Below, one piece after another: positions 27,101-35,468 of a DNA stretch of 64,000 nt (positions are counted from its first letter, which is position 1; the number at the start of each line of letters is the position of its first letter). Position numbers and translations under genes: made by a program. The stretch is from assembly GCF_026309355.1 (NCBI RefSeq), contig NZ_JAPJZK010000001.1:4856501-4920500 (forward strand). Direction: 5' to 3'. The DNA is from Spartinivicinus marinus (lineage in GTDB: Bacteria > Pseudomonadota > Gammaproteobacteria > Pseudomonadales > Zooshikellaceae). Below the pieces are notes generated by a model. That model saw nothing but the letters and a program-made list of their open reading frames with translations, made no database searches and was not told where the DNA came from.

Positions 27101-27535
27101 GCTTTTCCTGAGCGAGTTTCAGAGCGAGAGAACTCAATTTTATTACCCTGGGATATAACTATTAATTCACTAGTTGATTTTTGGTCTTCAGATCTTTCTA
27201 ATTCTAAAATTGGTCAGCATCAAATCAAAAGTAATGAATATAATACTGATTTATATTTGAACAAAGACTTCTATAAAGACAATTACTTAGAGTTTGTTAA
27301 ATGTCCAACAAAGTCAAATGAATCTTCATTATATGATTTGCTGGGATTCTCTAGTTCACAGATGAGTGATCAGCTTAATCGTAAGGAGAAAGCTCTCATA
27401 CTTCTTTGGAAACTTCGCAACAGTCCATTTTTATCAAGATTTGTAAATCTAATACCATTTAGTTTTCAAAGGTTTGTAAAAAAATCTTTGAGTTCAAGGC
27501 CTTTCCATGATCTGATCAACATAGAAAGTAAATAA
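24161..27535 (+). CDS. FkbM methyltransferase - GT2 - GT4 trifunctional fusion
   Basis: A 1124-residue cytosolic protein with three modules. Residues about 40-230 form an FkbM-type SAM methyltransferase (VFDVGAFIGTHSRAF, SFEPRQELF, VDFIKIDVEGMEIDVLFGAE). A helical linker with Lys/Glu-rich segments follows to about 390. Residues 394-640 are a GT-A family 2 glycosyltransferase (NVTIVIPVYRGMHETKDC, LLLNSDVEVPESNW, GYGEENDWCQRALKAGW). Residues about 670-1080 look like a GT-B family 4 enzyme (KVLLVSHRLGGGVSQHI, KKILILGALSKEKGADIL, WPETYSYTLSIALRTNLPII). It starts inside the wzt stop codon. Since a methyl cap commonly signals chain end for Wzt, this protein may both extend and terminate the chain, which is inference. 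Confidence 0.85.
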   Translation: MTSNIETSNTKYGEFYIIENDSIISQSIKMYGEWAENEICILKRFIKKNSIVFDVGAFIGTHSRAFSHLAANGKVFSFEPRQELFNILSKNIEVAPLSNIEAFNIGVGNKNSIISVPKLSLVENENFGGLPLLNCIDTTNVQEVEVYALDKLNFKNVDFIKIDVEGMEIDVLFGAEKLIENNEPVIFLEVNSLNNSRQVLEWASQREYDIYGVIADAYNKLNFKNNQENIFLNASEAGLLLLKNNITDEYCVKDLVKISCLDDVALLLMHKPQYPYEVLANTSSAEMLGLNYTSPLSDKLLDSIRRMDAEIVEKNTLILNYISESDKIKDQLKKKNLDLLELEQRRALLVKILDNEYKVSEKEKYIDLHSIAKMKYIKLLNSIFSVLKTGKRIMNNVTIVIPVYRGMHETKDCIHSTLKSIPSWATLLVINDCSPDEELSYWLRSYSKKKNFQLIENDKNLGFVATVNIGMALNLHSDILLLNSDVEVPESNWLERIRQAAYSDEKIGSVTPFSNNATICSFPNFCEDNELLGNLNVTEIDNIFSDLELETNIVEVPTGVGFCMYLRRDCLNDVGYFDEETFGKGYGEENDWCQRALKAGWKNTHQLNVFAFHKGGVSFADEGDPRKDKALELLQSLHPDYVRDVHNFISHDPAKKARELAFLSLLRKSKKKKVLLVSHRLGGGVSQHINELVEFYANEVDFLKLVPTEIENTVTVTYFLNGKEVNFKHTFNVKEEFTILEELLLYVGVDRVHYHHTMELPDELFGLATKLNLEYDYTVHDYFSINGNPTLTNNDGIFVGEDKNKTDVMCASRYPISCTIDEWRMKYGIFVNNASRIICPSKDTAKRFCEVYSSCFAKIIVSYHHDVCVKKTFAGKIRKFTITPKKKILILGALSKEKGADILEKVAASTSHEFHLLGYAYKPLEGVITHGPYDIVEADDLIEQINPDCIWFPAVWPETYSYTLSIALRTNLPIICPNLGAFPERVSERENSILLPWDITINSLVDFWSSDLSNSKIGQHQIKSNEYNTDLYLNKDFYKDNYLEFVKCPTKSNESSLYDLLGFSSSQMSDQLNRKEKALILLWKLRNSPFLSRFVNLIPFSFQRFVKKSLSSRPFHDLINIESK

Positions 27536-27567
27536 TATCCTTGTATTTTTTATAATAGGCAAATGTT

Positions 27568-28620
27568 TTGAACAGAATTGATTTGCTCGATGTACTTAGA
27601 GCGCTCGCGGCACTCTCCGTTTTCTTTTATCATATTGCAGTTATTGGTGGAGATCCTTTTGAAGGCTTTTTTAATTTAGGTGGTATAGGTGTTGACCTAT
27701 TTTTTGTTTTAAGCGGCTTCTTTATTGGGTTATCTGTTCTGGCAATGCCAGAATGGAATCTGAGAATATTTTTAACAAAAAGATTTCTTAGGCTAGCACC
27801 AGGATATTATATATCACTATTACTAGTAATTGCATTTGCAGCTCCAACTTATATTATATCAGTTCATGGACTTATCGATATTTTGGCTCATGTAAGCTTT
27901 ATTCATGTTTATTCTTATCATACTCATGGAAGCATAAATGGTGTCTACTGGAGTCTAGGCGTTGAGGCTGCATTTTATATACTTATCGCTATTTCAGCTT
28001 TAAAAATTAGAAATGATAGGCATATAGCCTTAATATTATCTTGTTGGATTATAACTGCTTGGATATGGAGGTTTTTGGTTAGCCAAGAAGATAGTTTAAT
28101 CCCTATTTTAAAATTTATATGGTCTACTCAAATTATAGGTATGCTAGATGAGTTTGCATATGGAATTATAATTGCTAGGTTCTATAGATCCAGTAGTTTA
28201 ATGAGTAAGCTATTAAGTTACAAGGTTGTATTTCTATTATTATTTGTATCATTGTCTATATTATATTTTTACTTGGCTGTCCAAAAGGAACCTGATTATT
28301 GGTCAAATTGGGTATATTTAGTTATTGGTAGAACTTTTTTAGCTATTTCATTTTCAATACTTATTTTTGTTGCAATTTTAATAAGCTCTAGAATTAAAGA
28401 TAATGGTAAGCTGATCATTAATAAATCTGGAATGCCTTTTCTAGGGAGGATAAGTTTTGGTATTTATCTTTATCACATGCCAATTATATTAGCTTTAAAG
28501 AATAGTGAGGCTTATTCTGATGAAAATAAATTTTTATTTGGTATAGTTTGTTTAGGTATGACAATTTTAATGGCTGTTTTTTCTTTCTATTTTATAGAAA
28601 AAAGGTTCTATAGATTTTGA
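27568..28620 (+). CDS. Acyltransferase-3 family membrane protein (OafA-like)
   Basis: A 350-residue multi-pass membrane O-acyltransferase. The N-terminal signature is LDVLRALAALSVFFYHIAVI, with the conserved Arg and His, followed by GGIGVDLFFVLSGFFIGLSV and VYWSLGVEAAFYILIAI with the WSLxxE motif. About ten hydrophobic segments are seen, closing with SFGIYLYHMPIILALKN. It probably adds acetyl or another acyl group to the glycan or its precursor. The start is TTG at 27568, 33 bases after the fusion gene. It is a relative of the broken gene at 11444-12493, although the two are clearly diverged. Very AT-rich. Confidence 0.88.
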   Translation: MNRIDLLDVLRALAALSVFFYHIAVIGGDPFEGFFNLGGIGVDLFFVLSGFFIGLSVLAMPEWNLRIFLTKRFLRLAPGYYISLLLVIAFAAPTYIISVHGLIDILAHVSFIHVYSYHTHGSINGVYWSLGVEAAFYILIAISALKIRNDRHIALILSCWIITAWIWRFLVSQEDSLIPILKFIWSTQIIGMLDEFAYGIIIARFYRSSSLMSKLLSYKVVFLLLFVSLSILYFYLAVQKEPDYWSNWVYLVIGRTFLAISFSILIFVAILISSRIKDNGKLIINKSGMPFLGRISFGIYLYHMPIILALKNSEAYSDENKFLFGIVCLGMTILMAVFSFYFIEKRFYRF

Positions 28621-28812
28621 TTTTTATATAATGATATTGTTGAGTGGAATATGATTTTGATAATAGATTATTTTCTAGTCATTCCACCCTGTATCCCTAA
28701 GGCTGAGTGATTTCATAGAATTTTTATGTTGACTAGAATATTGTTTATATCAATGATTCAAAATGAGTTATAACGTAAATTTATAAACAAATTCTAATTT
28801 ATAGGGCAGAAT

Positions 28813-29619
28813 ATGAAACTGCTTGTTTCTTTAGTTGTTTACAAGCAATCTTGGAGTTTAATAGAGAATGTCATCGATTCTCTTATTAGGGCAGTAAATG
28901 AAACTAAGATACTATTTGCTTCAATAGTTGTTGTTGATAACTTCGGTGACTCAGCTTTAAGTAAAAAATTATCTCATAGATATTCTAATATAAATGAAAT
29001 GTTTGATTTAAGGTTAATTCAAGGTCAAGGGAATTTAGGTTATGGCCTAGGTAATAACTTAGCCACAAATGTACTTGGTTATGACTATGTTTTAGTACTT
29101 AACCCTGATGTAATTATTCATCAGGGAGTTTTTGAAATAGCACTTGATTATTTAAGTAACAACAATGATGTTGTACTTGTCTCGCCAAAAATATTGAATG
29201 AAAAAGGTACTTTAGAATCTGGTGTGAAGTCTTATCCATCAGTATTCGTTTTATTACTTAGATTTTTGAATAACAAAAAACTAAACAGGCTTTTCCAAAA
29301 AAAGCTGGCTGATTACGAGAACCATCAGGTTGTTAACAGTAATAGTATTACCGATGTCAATATTGTAAGTGGATGTTTTATGCTTTTTCGCTCATCAATT
29401 TTAAAACAACTCGGTGGTTTTGATAGCCGTTACTTTATGTATTTTGAAGATTTTGATTTATCATTTCGTGCAAGAAAGTTAGGTCGTGTTGTCTATCACC
29501 CGGATGTAGTTGTTACTCATTATGGAGGAGGAGCGGGAAGAAAAGGGCTTAAACATATCAAATATTTTTCTAGCTCAATGGTAAAATTTTTCAATAGATA
29601 TGGCTGGAAGCTGGTTTAG
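28813..29619 (+). CDS. Glycosyltransferase family 2 (rhamnosyltransferase-like)
   Basis: A 268-residue GT-A glycosyltransferase of the WbbL/rhamnosyltransferase type. It has MKLLVSLVVYKQSWSLIENV at the start, GQGNLGYGLGNNLA, and the metal-binding VLVLNPDVIIHQG. NIVSGCFMLFRSS and YFMYFEDFDLSFRARKLG carry the acceptor-side Glu-Asp. A roughly 190-bp AT-rich gap precedes it. It ends two bases before the epimerase gene. The donor is plausibly dTDP-L-rhamnose, given the rml genes upstream, but the sequence cannot settle the sugar or linkage. Confidence 0.87.
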   Translation: MKLLVSLVVYKQSWSLIENVIDSLIRAVNETKILFASIVVVDNFGDSALSKKLSHRYSNINEMFDLRLIQGQGNLGYGLGNNLATNVLGYDYVLVLNPDVIIHQGVFEIALDYLSNNNDVVLVSPKILNEKGTLESGVKSYPSVFVLLLRFLNNKKLNRLFQKKLADYENHQVVNSNSITDVNIVSGCFMLFRSSILKQLGGFDSRYFMYFEDFDLSFRARKLGRVVYHPDVVVTHYGGGAGRKGLKHIKYFSSSMVKFFNRYGWKLV

Positions 29620-29621
29620 TT

Positions 29622-30572
29622 ATGAATATTCTAATTACGGGTGCTTCCGGCTTCGTTGGCCAAGCGTTTTGTAAGTTTCTAAGTCAAAAAGAAGAAGTGA
29701 AATTAATAGTAGGAGCTAGTCGATCTAAGATTGAAATTAAAGGTTGCCATAAAACTGTAAACCTGGATGGTAATAATAATAGATTAACTGCTCAAGACCA
29801 ATTAGTAAAAGACCTTCAAAATATTGATGTGGTTGTTCATCTGGCTGGCCGTGCTCATGTGATGAAAGATACAGAATCTGATATAGAGACTGCTTATCAT
29901 GAGGTAAATGTTGAATATACATGTAAGCTTGCTGAAGCTGCAGCCCAATCAGGAGTAAAACGTTTAGTATTTTTAAGTAGCATTAAAGTAAATGGCGAGT
30001 CAACTATTCATCCATTCGTTGTTGATGATATGCCCTCACCTGAAGATGCTTATGGGCGCTCTAAGTTGGCTGCTGAAAAGTGCTTATTTAAAATAGCCAA
30101 AAGCTCTACTCTTGAAGTAGCTATTGTACGCCCAGCATTAGTTTATGGAGAGGGAGTGAAAGGTAATCTATTATCCTTACAGAAGCTGATAAAAAAACGG
30201 GTGCCACTTCCCTTTGGAGCAATGAGAAATAAGCGGAATCTATGCTCATTAGATGCTCTATGTGACTTAATATGGTTATGTACTATTCACCCCGATGCGG
30301 CTAACCAAATTTTTTTAGCAGCAGATGCCAAACAAATTTCTTCCGTTGAACTAGTGAATGCTCTTGCTAATGGGCTTGGAGTACAAGCTCGTCTGGTTAA
30401 ACTCCCCCAGTCTCTTCTAAAGCTTATGGGTTTTTGCTTAGGAAAAAGGGATCAGGTGGCACGTGTTCTTGGTAATCTTGAAGTCGATGTAGAGTTCACT
30501 TCTAGGACTCTAGGCTGGATACCTGAGCAGGATACACAAGCAGCGCTTGCAAGGATGGTATCATCAAAATGA
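29622..30572 (+). CDS. NAD-dependent sugar-nucleotide epimerase/dehydratase (WbpV-like)
   Basis: A 316-residue extended SDR enzyme. The Rossmann motif MNILITGASGFVGQAFCKFL opens the protein. VVHLAGRAHVMKD, RLVFLSSIKVNGEST and YGRSKLAAEKCLF (Tyr-Lys) follow, then IVRPALVYGEGVKGNLLSL. This subgroup typically lies just before a WbpL-type transferase and a WbpM-type dehydratase in O-antigen loci, and acts on UDP-GlcNAc-derived sugars. Here a WbpM-type gene follows 150 bp downstream, while the candidate transferase is at 17035 on the other strand. Substrate not determined. Confidence 0.87.
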   Translation: MNILITGASGFVGQAFCKFLSQKEEVKLIVGASRSKIEIKGCHKTVNLDGNNNRLTAQDQLVKDLQNIDVVVHLAGRAHVMKDTESDIETAYHEVNVEYTCKLAEAAAQSGVKRLVFLSSIKVNGESTIHPFVVDDMPSPEDAYGRSKLAAEKCLFKIAKSSTLEVAIVRPALVYGEGVKGNLLSLQKLIKKRVPLPFGAMRNKRNLCSLDALCDLIWLCTIHPDAANQIFLAADAKQISSVELVNALANGLGVQARLVKLPQSLLKLMGFCLGKRDQVARVLGNLEVDVEFTSRTLGWIPEQDTQAALARMVSSK

Positions 30573-30738
30573 ATCATATTTGTACTTTTTCCTATAGCCT
30601 TTCTTAAATAATGAGGAAAGCTAGATATCTTAATTTTCATAAACTATATTCCTTTTAATTACTTTTCCTAGTTTATCCAGACAAATTTGTTGTTCACATT
30701 AGGCCATACTCCTATTCTTTACTCTCTTGATGTTAATT

Positions 30739-32811
30739 ATGTTCTGTAAAAAACTTTGCTTTAAAGTAGCAATGAAAATTAAACATCTTTTACTTGAACT
30801 AAGTAGGCGACAAAAGAGAGTTTTGGGCGTTGCAACTGATGTTATTCTCACCTGGCTCTGCCTCTGGCTTGCCTTCTTTGTTCGTTTAGGCCCTGAACGT
30901 TTAGTTAATCCAGTAGGCGACGACTATTTATGGTTGTTTATTACTGCTCCGTTGGTATCACTACCTATTTTTATTAGGTTGGGGCTTTACCGTGCTGTGT
31001 TGCGCTACATGGGGCGTGATGCTTTTTTAGCCGTTTTTAAAGCCATTACTTTATCTACCTTGGTTTTAGCTTTGCTCATCTACTGGAATCGTGATGCGGC
31101 GGTGGTGCCTCGTTCTGTTATTTTGAATTATTGGGCGCTGTGTATGGTGGCTATAGGGGGGATTCGTTGGGCTGTTAGGCTTTGGTTGGTGCCTCAGGAT
31201 AGTGCTCATTTATTAAGAATTTCTAGAAGCCAAAATACAAGTAAGCGCCCAGTGGCTATTTATGGAGCGGGTGAAGCGGGTTTTGAGTTATTAGGAGCTT
31301 TAGAGCGTGGGCATGAGTTAATGCCTGTAGCATTTGTGGATGATGACCGTTCTATTGCAAATCGATTTATTGCAGGTAAACGAGTTTATACGCCGAAGCA
31401 TATAGGTCAGATGATTGAGGAAACCGGGGCCAGGGAAATACTACTGGCGATGCCTTCTTTATCGCGTGCTCAAAAAAAGGAGATTTTAGAGTCTTTAGAA
31501 AAGTATCCCCTACATGTTAGGACGGTACCCAGCATTTCTGAGTTAGCTATGGGTAAGGTGAAAGTAGCGGATATTCGTGAAGTTGAAATAGCAGATGTAT
31601 TAGGGAGAGACTCTGTTCAGCCAGAGGCGGTGCTGTTGGAGCGTTGTATTAGAGATAAAGTGGTGATGGTCACGGGGGCAGGTGGCTCAATAGGGTCAGA
31701 ACTTTGTCGTCAGATTGTACAAAATCAACCTAAAAGTATTATTTTGTTTGAGCACTCTGAATACAATTTATACAGTATTCATAAAGAGCTGGAGCAGATT
31801 GTACAGCAGGTGAGTTATGCTGTTGACATTATTCCGTTGCTTGGCTCGGTCACCAATGCTAAACACCTTCTTAATACAATTAGTTCCTGTCATGTCGATA
31901 CGCTTTATCATGCAGCAGCTTATAAGCATGTACCTATTGTTGAGCAAAATATTGCTGAAGGTATTCGCAATAATGTGTTTGGTACCTTACTTACCGCACA
32001 AGCAGCGATTATTGGTAAAGTAAAACACTTTGTGTTGATTTCAACTGATAAAGCCGTTCGGCCCACAAATGTAATGGGAGCCAGTAAACGCTTGGCAGAA
32101 ATGGTTTTACAGGCGCTGAGTAAAGAGTCGATCCTTTATTTAAATAAAAATAATGTATTTGGTTTAGTTAACCATTGTGCTTTTCATAATGAAACACGCT
32201 TTACCATGGTGCGGTTTGGTAATGTATTGGGTTCATCAGGTTCAGTTATTCCTAAGTTTCGGGAACAAGTGGCAGAGGGTGGCCCTATTACCGTTACCCA
32301 TCCTAATATTACCCGTTACTTTATGACGATACCCGAGGCTTCCCAATTAGTAATTCAAGCAGGAGCCATGGGGCAGGGTGGTGATGTGTTTGTTTTGAAC
32401 ATGGGGGAACCAGTTAAGATTGTTGATCTGGCTGAAAAGATAATCAATCTTTCAGGGCTAACAGTTAAGAATGAGGAAAGCCCTGAGGGTGATATTGAAA
32501 TTAAGTTTACTGGCTTGAGGCCGGGTGAAAAACTGTATGAAGAGCTATTAATTGGTGAAAATAATACTTTAACAGAGCACTCAATGATTATGCGTGCTCA
32601 TGAGGAAATGTTGTCATGGGAGTCATTAGCAGAATTGCTAGGTGAGATTGAGCTATCGTTAAGAAAGAATGATTATACCGATGTTCGACATTTGTTACTT
32701 AAAGTGGTTTCTGGCTATAAACCAGAAAAAAATATTATGGATTTGCTGTATAACCAAAACAAAAAAATAGCCATAGAAAAAGTTGTGAGTCTAGAGCAGA
32801 AAAAACGATAA
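30739..32811 (+). CDS. WbpM/CapD-like nucleotide-sugar 4,6-dehydratase, copy 1
   Basis: About 690 residues. Four N-terminal transmembrane segments (TDVILTWLCLWLAFFVRLG, APLVSLPIFIRLGLYRAVL and two more) anchor it. A CoA-binding-like Rossmann domain (PVAIYGAGEAGFELLGALE) follows. The catalytic SDR domain has MVTGAGGSIGSELCRQIV, YHAAAYKHVPIVEQN and STDKAVRPTNVMGASKRLAE, where Met takes the place of the usual Tyr as in WbpM. These enzymes convert UDP-GlcNAc to the 4-keto-6-deoxy sugar used for QuiNAc, FucNAc or similar. ATG 30739 is used since the paired copy has a comparable start; ATG 30772 is possible. Over 90% identical by eye to the gene at 35469. Confidence 0.9.
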   Translation: MFCKKLCFKVAMKIKHLLLELSRRQKRVLGVATDVILTWLCLWLAFFVRLGPERLVNPVGDDYLWLFITAPLVSLPIFIRLGLYRAVLRYMGRDAFLAVFKAITLSTLVLALLIYWNRDAAVVPRSVILNYWALCMVAIGGIRWAVRLWLVPQDSAHLLRISRSQNTSKRPVAIYGAGEAGFELLGALERGHELMPVAFVDDDRSIANRFIAGKRVYTPKHIGQMIEETGAREILLAMPSLSRAQKKEILESLEKYPLHVRTVPSISELAMGKVKVADIREVEIADVLGRDSVQPEAVLLERCIRDKVVMVTGAGGSIGSELCRQIVQNQPKSIILFEHSEYNLYSIHKELEQIVQQVSYAVDIIPLLGSVTNAKHLLNTISSCHVDTLYHAAAYKHVPIVEQNIAEGIRNNVFGTLLTAQAAIIGKVKHFVLISTDKAVRPTNVMGASKRLAEMVLQALSKESILYLNKNNVFGLVNHCAFHNETRFTMVRFGNVLGSSGSVIPKFREQVAEGGPITVTHPNITRYFMTIPEASQLVIQAGAMGQGGDVFVLNMGEPVKIVDLAEKIINLSGLTVKNEESPEGDIEIKFTGLRPGEKLYEELLIGENNTLTEHSMIMRAHEEMLSWESLAELLGEIELSLRKNDYTDVRHLLLKVVSGYKPEKNIMDLLYNQNKKIAIEKVVSLEQKKR

Positions 32812-33063
32812 TATATTCCAGATCAGCCGTGAATCATGTCTAGCTTTAATAATACTGCATCATGTATATAATCCACTGTTGTGAGAAAATTTGGACTATT
32901 ACCACCAGTGCTCGCAAAGCTTCGGGCCATATACAAGTGTTGTAAGTTAAGTGTACCAAACATGTTTACAAGGTTAATGCTGTCATTTTACTAGCTACAC
33001 CAGTTTATTAAGGCTGTACTTTACTAAGCTACTAATTTAAAAATTCAGTTAATGTATGAAAAA

Positions 33064-34062
33064 CTAAGGGGTAAGCATATTTCCCATAAATTTTAATATA
33101 GCCCTTGATTTTGGAAAATTATCAATTGTGGAAGGATCTAAAATATTTTTATCAAATCTGAAGTTCATAATAGCAATTATAGGATCTTGTGGATAGTTAT
33201 TTAAATAGTTCCAATATACTTGAATGCGGTCATGCAAATCTTGGTCATTTATAACAGGTGGGTTCAGTGAAGGCTCTTGTGTTGATGGTGGAACAATAAC
33301 CCATTTTAGGCTAGAATTATCTGAAAAATATCTACGGTATGTTTCATGTATAGTGGTGCTGTCATCTCGAGAACTATCATAGCGCCAGTAATAGTTATCA
33401 ATTCCAACCCAATCAGGAGTACTTTTTACCCCTATACAGCTTGGTTGTGCCATTTGATGGCGAATTTCGTTAATTACTGCAGGAACAGTTTTTCTATAAA
33501 TAAGAATAGTAAATATTGGTATATCACTTAGCTCATATGCTGATAAAGCTTGCCTTAATGTACAAACATAACTAGCGTATTGCCATTTAACATACACTCC
33601 ATTATCTTGGAGTGCAGGATCGGCAGAAGGTTCATCAAGAAAATAGATTGCCTTAGGTCTATTTGTTGCGGATTTAATATCTTCTACAATATGCCATATA
33701 TTTTTCCATGAGTTTTTAGATTGGCATTCTCTATTGTTTCTTGCTGAAAAACAAATATCTAACCGACCATGATAATTTTCTTCGCCTGCACTAATATTGA
33801 CTGCGCATTGATCATTTAAACAAGCAGTAGAGTTTAAACTTGAAATTGAGTGAACTATGTTTAAATTTGTGTTATTTGCTCCAGTGGCTGTAATACTGGC
33901 ATAGTTCTGCTCTACATTATCACTATCAAGCCAGTCATATCCATAATACTGGATATTTGGATTAGGTTCACCTTGGCATATTAAAGACATAGTTGAAGCT
34001 ATCACAACTATTATTTTATGTATCTTATATGATTTTCGATATTTATAAATTTGAGATGACAA
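33064..34062 (-). CDS. Secreted protein of unknown function between the WbpM copies
   Basis: A 332-residue protein with a basic N terminus and a hydrophobic segment (IIVVIASTMSLICQG) that looks like a signal peptide or lipoprotein signal. The mature part begins NPNIQYYGYDWLDSDN. PKAIYFLDEPSADPAL, TPDWVGIDNYYWRY and KWVIVPPSTQEPSLNPP are spaced as in a (beta/alpha) barrel with acidic residues at strand ends, which suggests a glycoside-hydrolase-like fold. That is a guess from pattern only. Cysteines are paired closely (CLNDQC, FSARNNRECQ). It faces the operon, ends 250 bp from the first WbpM-like gene, and has its own promoter region. Confidence 0.55.
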   Translation of the reverse strand: MSSQIYKYRKSYKIHKIIVVIASTMSLICQGEPNPNIQYYGYDWLDSDNVEQNYASITATGANNTNLNIVHSISSLNSTACLNDQCAVNISAGEENYHGRLDICFSARNNRECQSKNSWKNIWHIVEDIKSATNRPKAIYFLDEPSADPALQDNGVYVKWQYASYVCTLRQALSAYELSDIPIFTILIYRKTVPAVINEIRHQMAQPSCIGVKSTPDWVGIDNYYWRYDSSRDDSTTIHETYRRYFSDNSSLKWVIVPPSTQEPSLNPPVINDQDLHDRIQVYWNYLNNYPQDPIIAIMNFRFDKNILDPSTIDNFPKSRAILKFMGNMLTP

Positions 34063-34700
34063 GTCCTAACTCCTTTATCCTTGAGTGGGTTTTTATAGAA
34101 AGTATATGTCAAAAAAAAAGACTCTGTTTCTAATTCGATATAATTGGAAAACATGCCTATTAGATTTAGAGTGATTTTATGCTTTTGTTATTTTGTATAA
34201 TTATTTCAGCGTTTCTTAATGTGTTACCAAAATCTAACTGTATTCAAGAGGGATGAAATATTATTAGTTATCTATATTTGTTAAAATACTGGTAGCATTC
34301 TTGGTCTCTATCATACTATTAAATAATAGTTATTGTAGACTTTGAAAGACTTTAAATCTTCGAATTGAATGGTATTATAAAATATTTTCTCTTACATGAT
34401 ACTCCTAACAAATGTTGATAACACTTTTCCTAGAGAGGCTTCCGATTTCATCACTTTCTGTAAAGGTTATTTTTAAATTATAGTCCATTAATAAATATTC
34501 TCCATTCTAGCAGTATCTTTCATATCAAATTAATTCAGCATCATGTCGAAATCTATCACTATAGTTTAAGACTAATGAATTTTTCATGTTAGTAAAAATA
34601 GTACTGCTTTCTTATGAAGATTAGGACCTATTTCTTAGCTCTGCCATAATTATACGGTTTTCACACTGTACACGACAATTTATAGTCTAAAAGTGGTCAT
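34063..34700. other. Intergenic, no gene seen
   Basis: About 640 bp of very AT-rich sequence upstream of the reverse-strand secreted protein gene. No open frame with plausible composition and no clear structure was found. It presumably holds that gene's promoter. Confidence 0.4.
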
Positions 34701-35180
34701 TCAGGAGCTTGAGGCTTATTTATCAATAGCTTCAAGCACTGAAGAATACGTCTGAGACAATGACAAGCCTGTAACCCAAACTGTTGGAGCAAACCCTACC
34801 TATGGTTGAACAAGCTTTTTTGTGGCCGAGCACGCTTTTTGGCTCTAATCACTTCACCCTGTTTACACTCCATTCACTTGTTTTAATAGCTCAGCAAAAA
34901 GCAATAGCTACCCCCCCCCTACTTTGTTTCTGAGTCAACTTGGTTCTACAGTGTATCTTCAAAGTTAAAGCCACTGCTTTTTAGGCATTGAAATAATGAT
35001 TCTATTTCCCTGTAATGAGCATAAATGTTAATGTTGTTTTCCCCAGGATTACTTGAAGAAATAATTAAAAGCTTATCATCAGGCAAACGCAGACCCGGCA
35101 AGTAAGTATTCCTGTTAGTTAAACCTCTTCATCAATAATACGCTTCATTGAGCTTTAGTCCACTAAATACACTTTCAACT
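34701..35180 (-). pseudogene. Eroded IS4-family transposase C-terminal relic
   Basis: Read on the reverse strand across several frames, the segment gives LPDDKLLIISSSNPGE, then IYAHYREIESLFQCLKSSGF and NFEDT, which is an IS4-type region around the catalytic Glu and the YREK signature. After stops and a shift come GEWSVKQGEV, IRAKK and KSLFNH. A run of ten cytosines (34911-34920) interrupts it. No terminal repeats are recognised. This is an older and more decayed relic than those at 1.7-16.6 kb. It lies between the two WbpM-like genes, where it may have taken part in their duplication. Confidence 0.5.
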
Positions 35181-35468
35181 ATAGTTACCTTTACTTATTC
35201 AATAGCATCCGGTAAATAGGTATGGCTATATTCTTGTAAAAAATACCTAGTATGAGGATATTGGTGTTAAACTTCCCCCCACATTTGCAGTCAGTATAGT
35301 CAATAGTGAAGTAAAGTGAGTAATTTTTGCTCTAAGCAAGTGGAAGTTATTTGAAAGTCGTTTGTTTCATAAACCGCATTCCTATGCATTATTTTACCTA
35401 ACTCCATTAAAGCCAAGCTTGTTGCTAATACTTGGTTGTGTTTCTATCTACTACTTTATTTATAAGCT

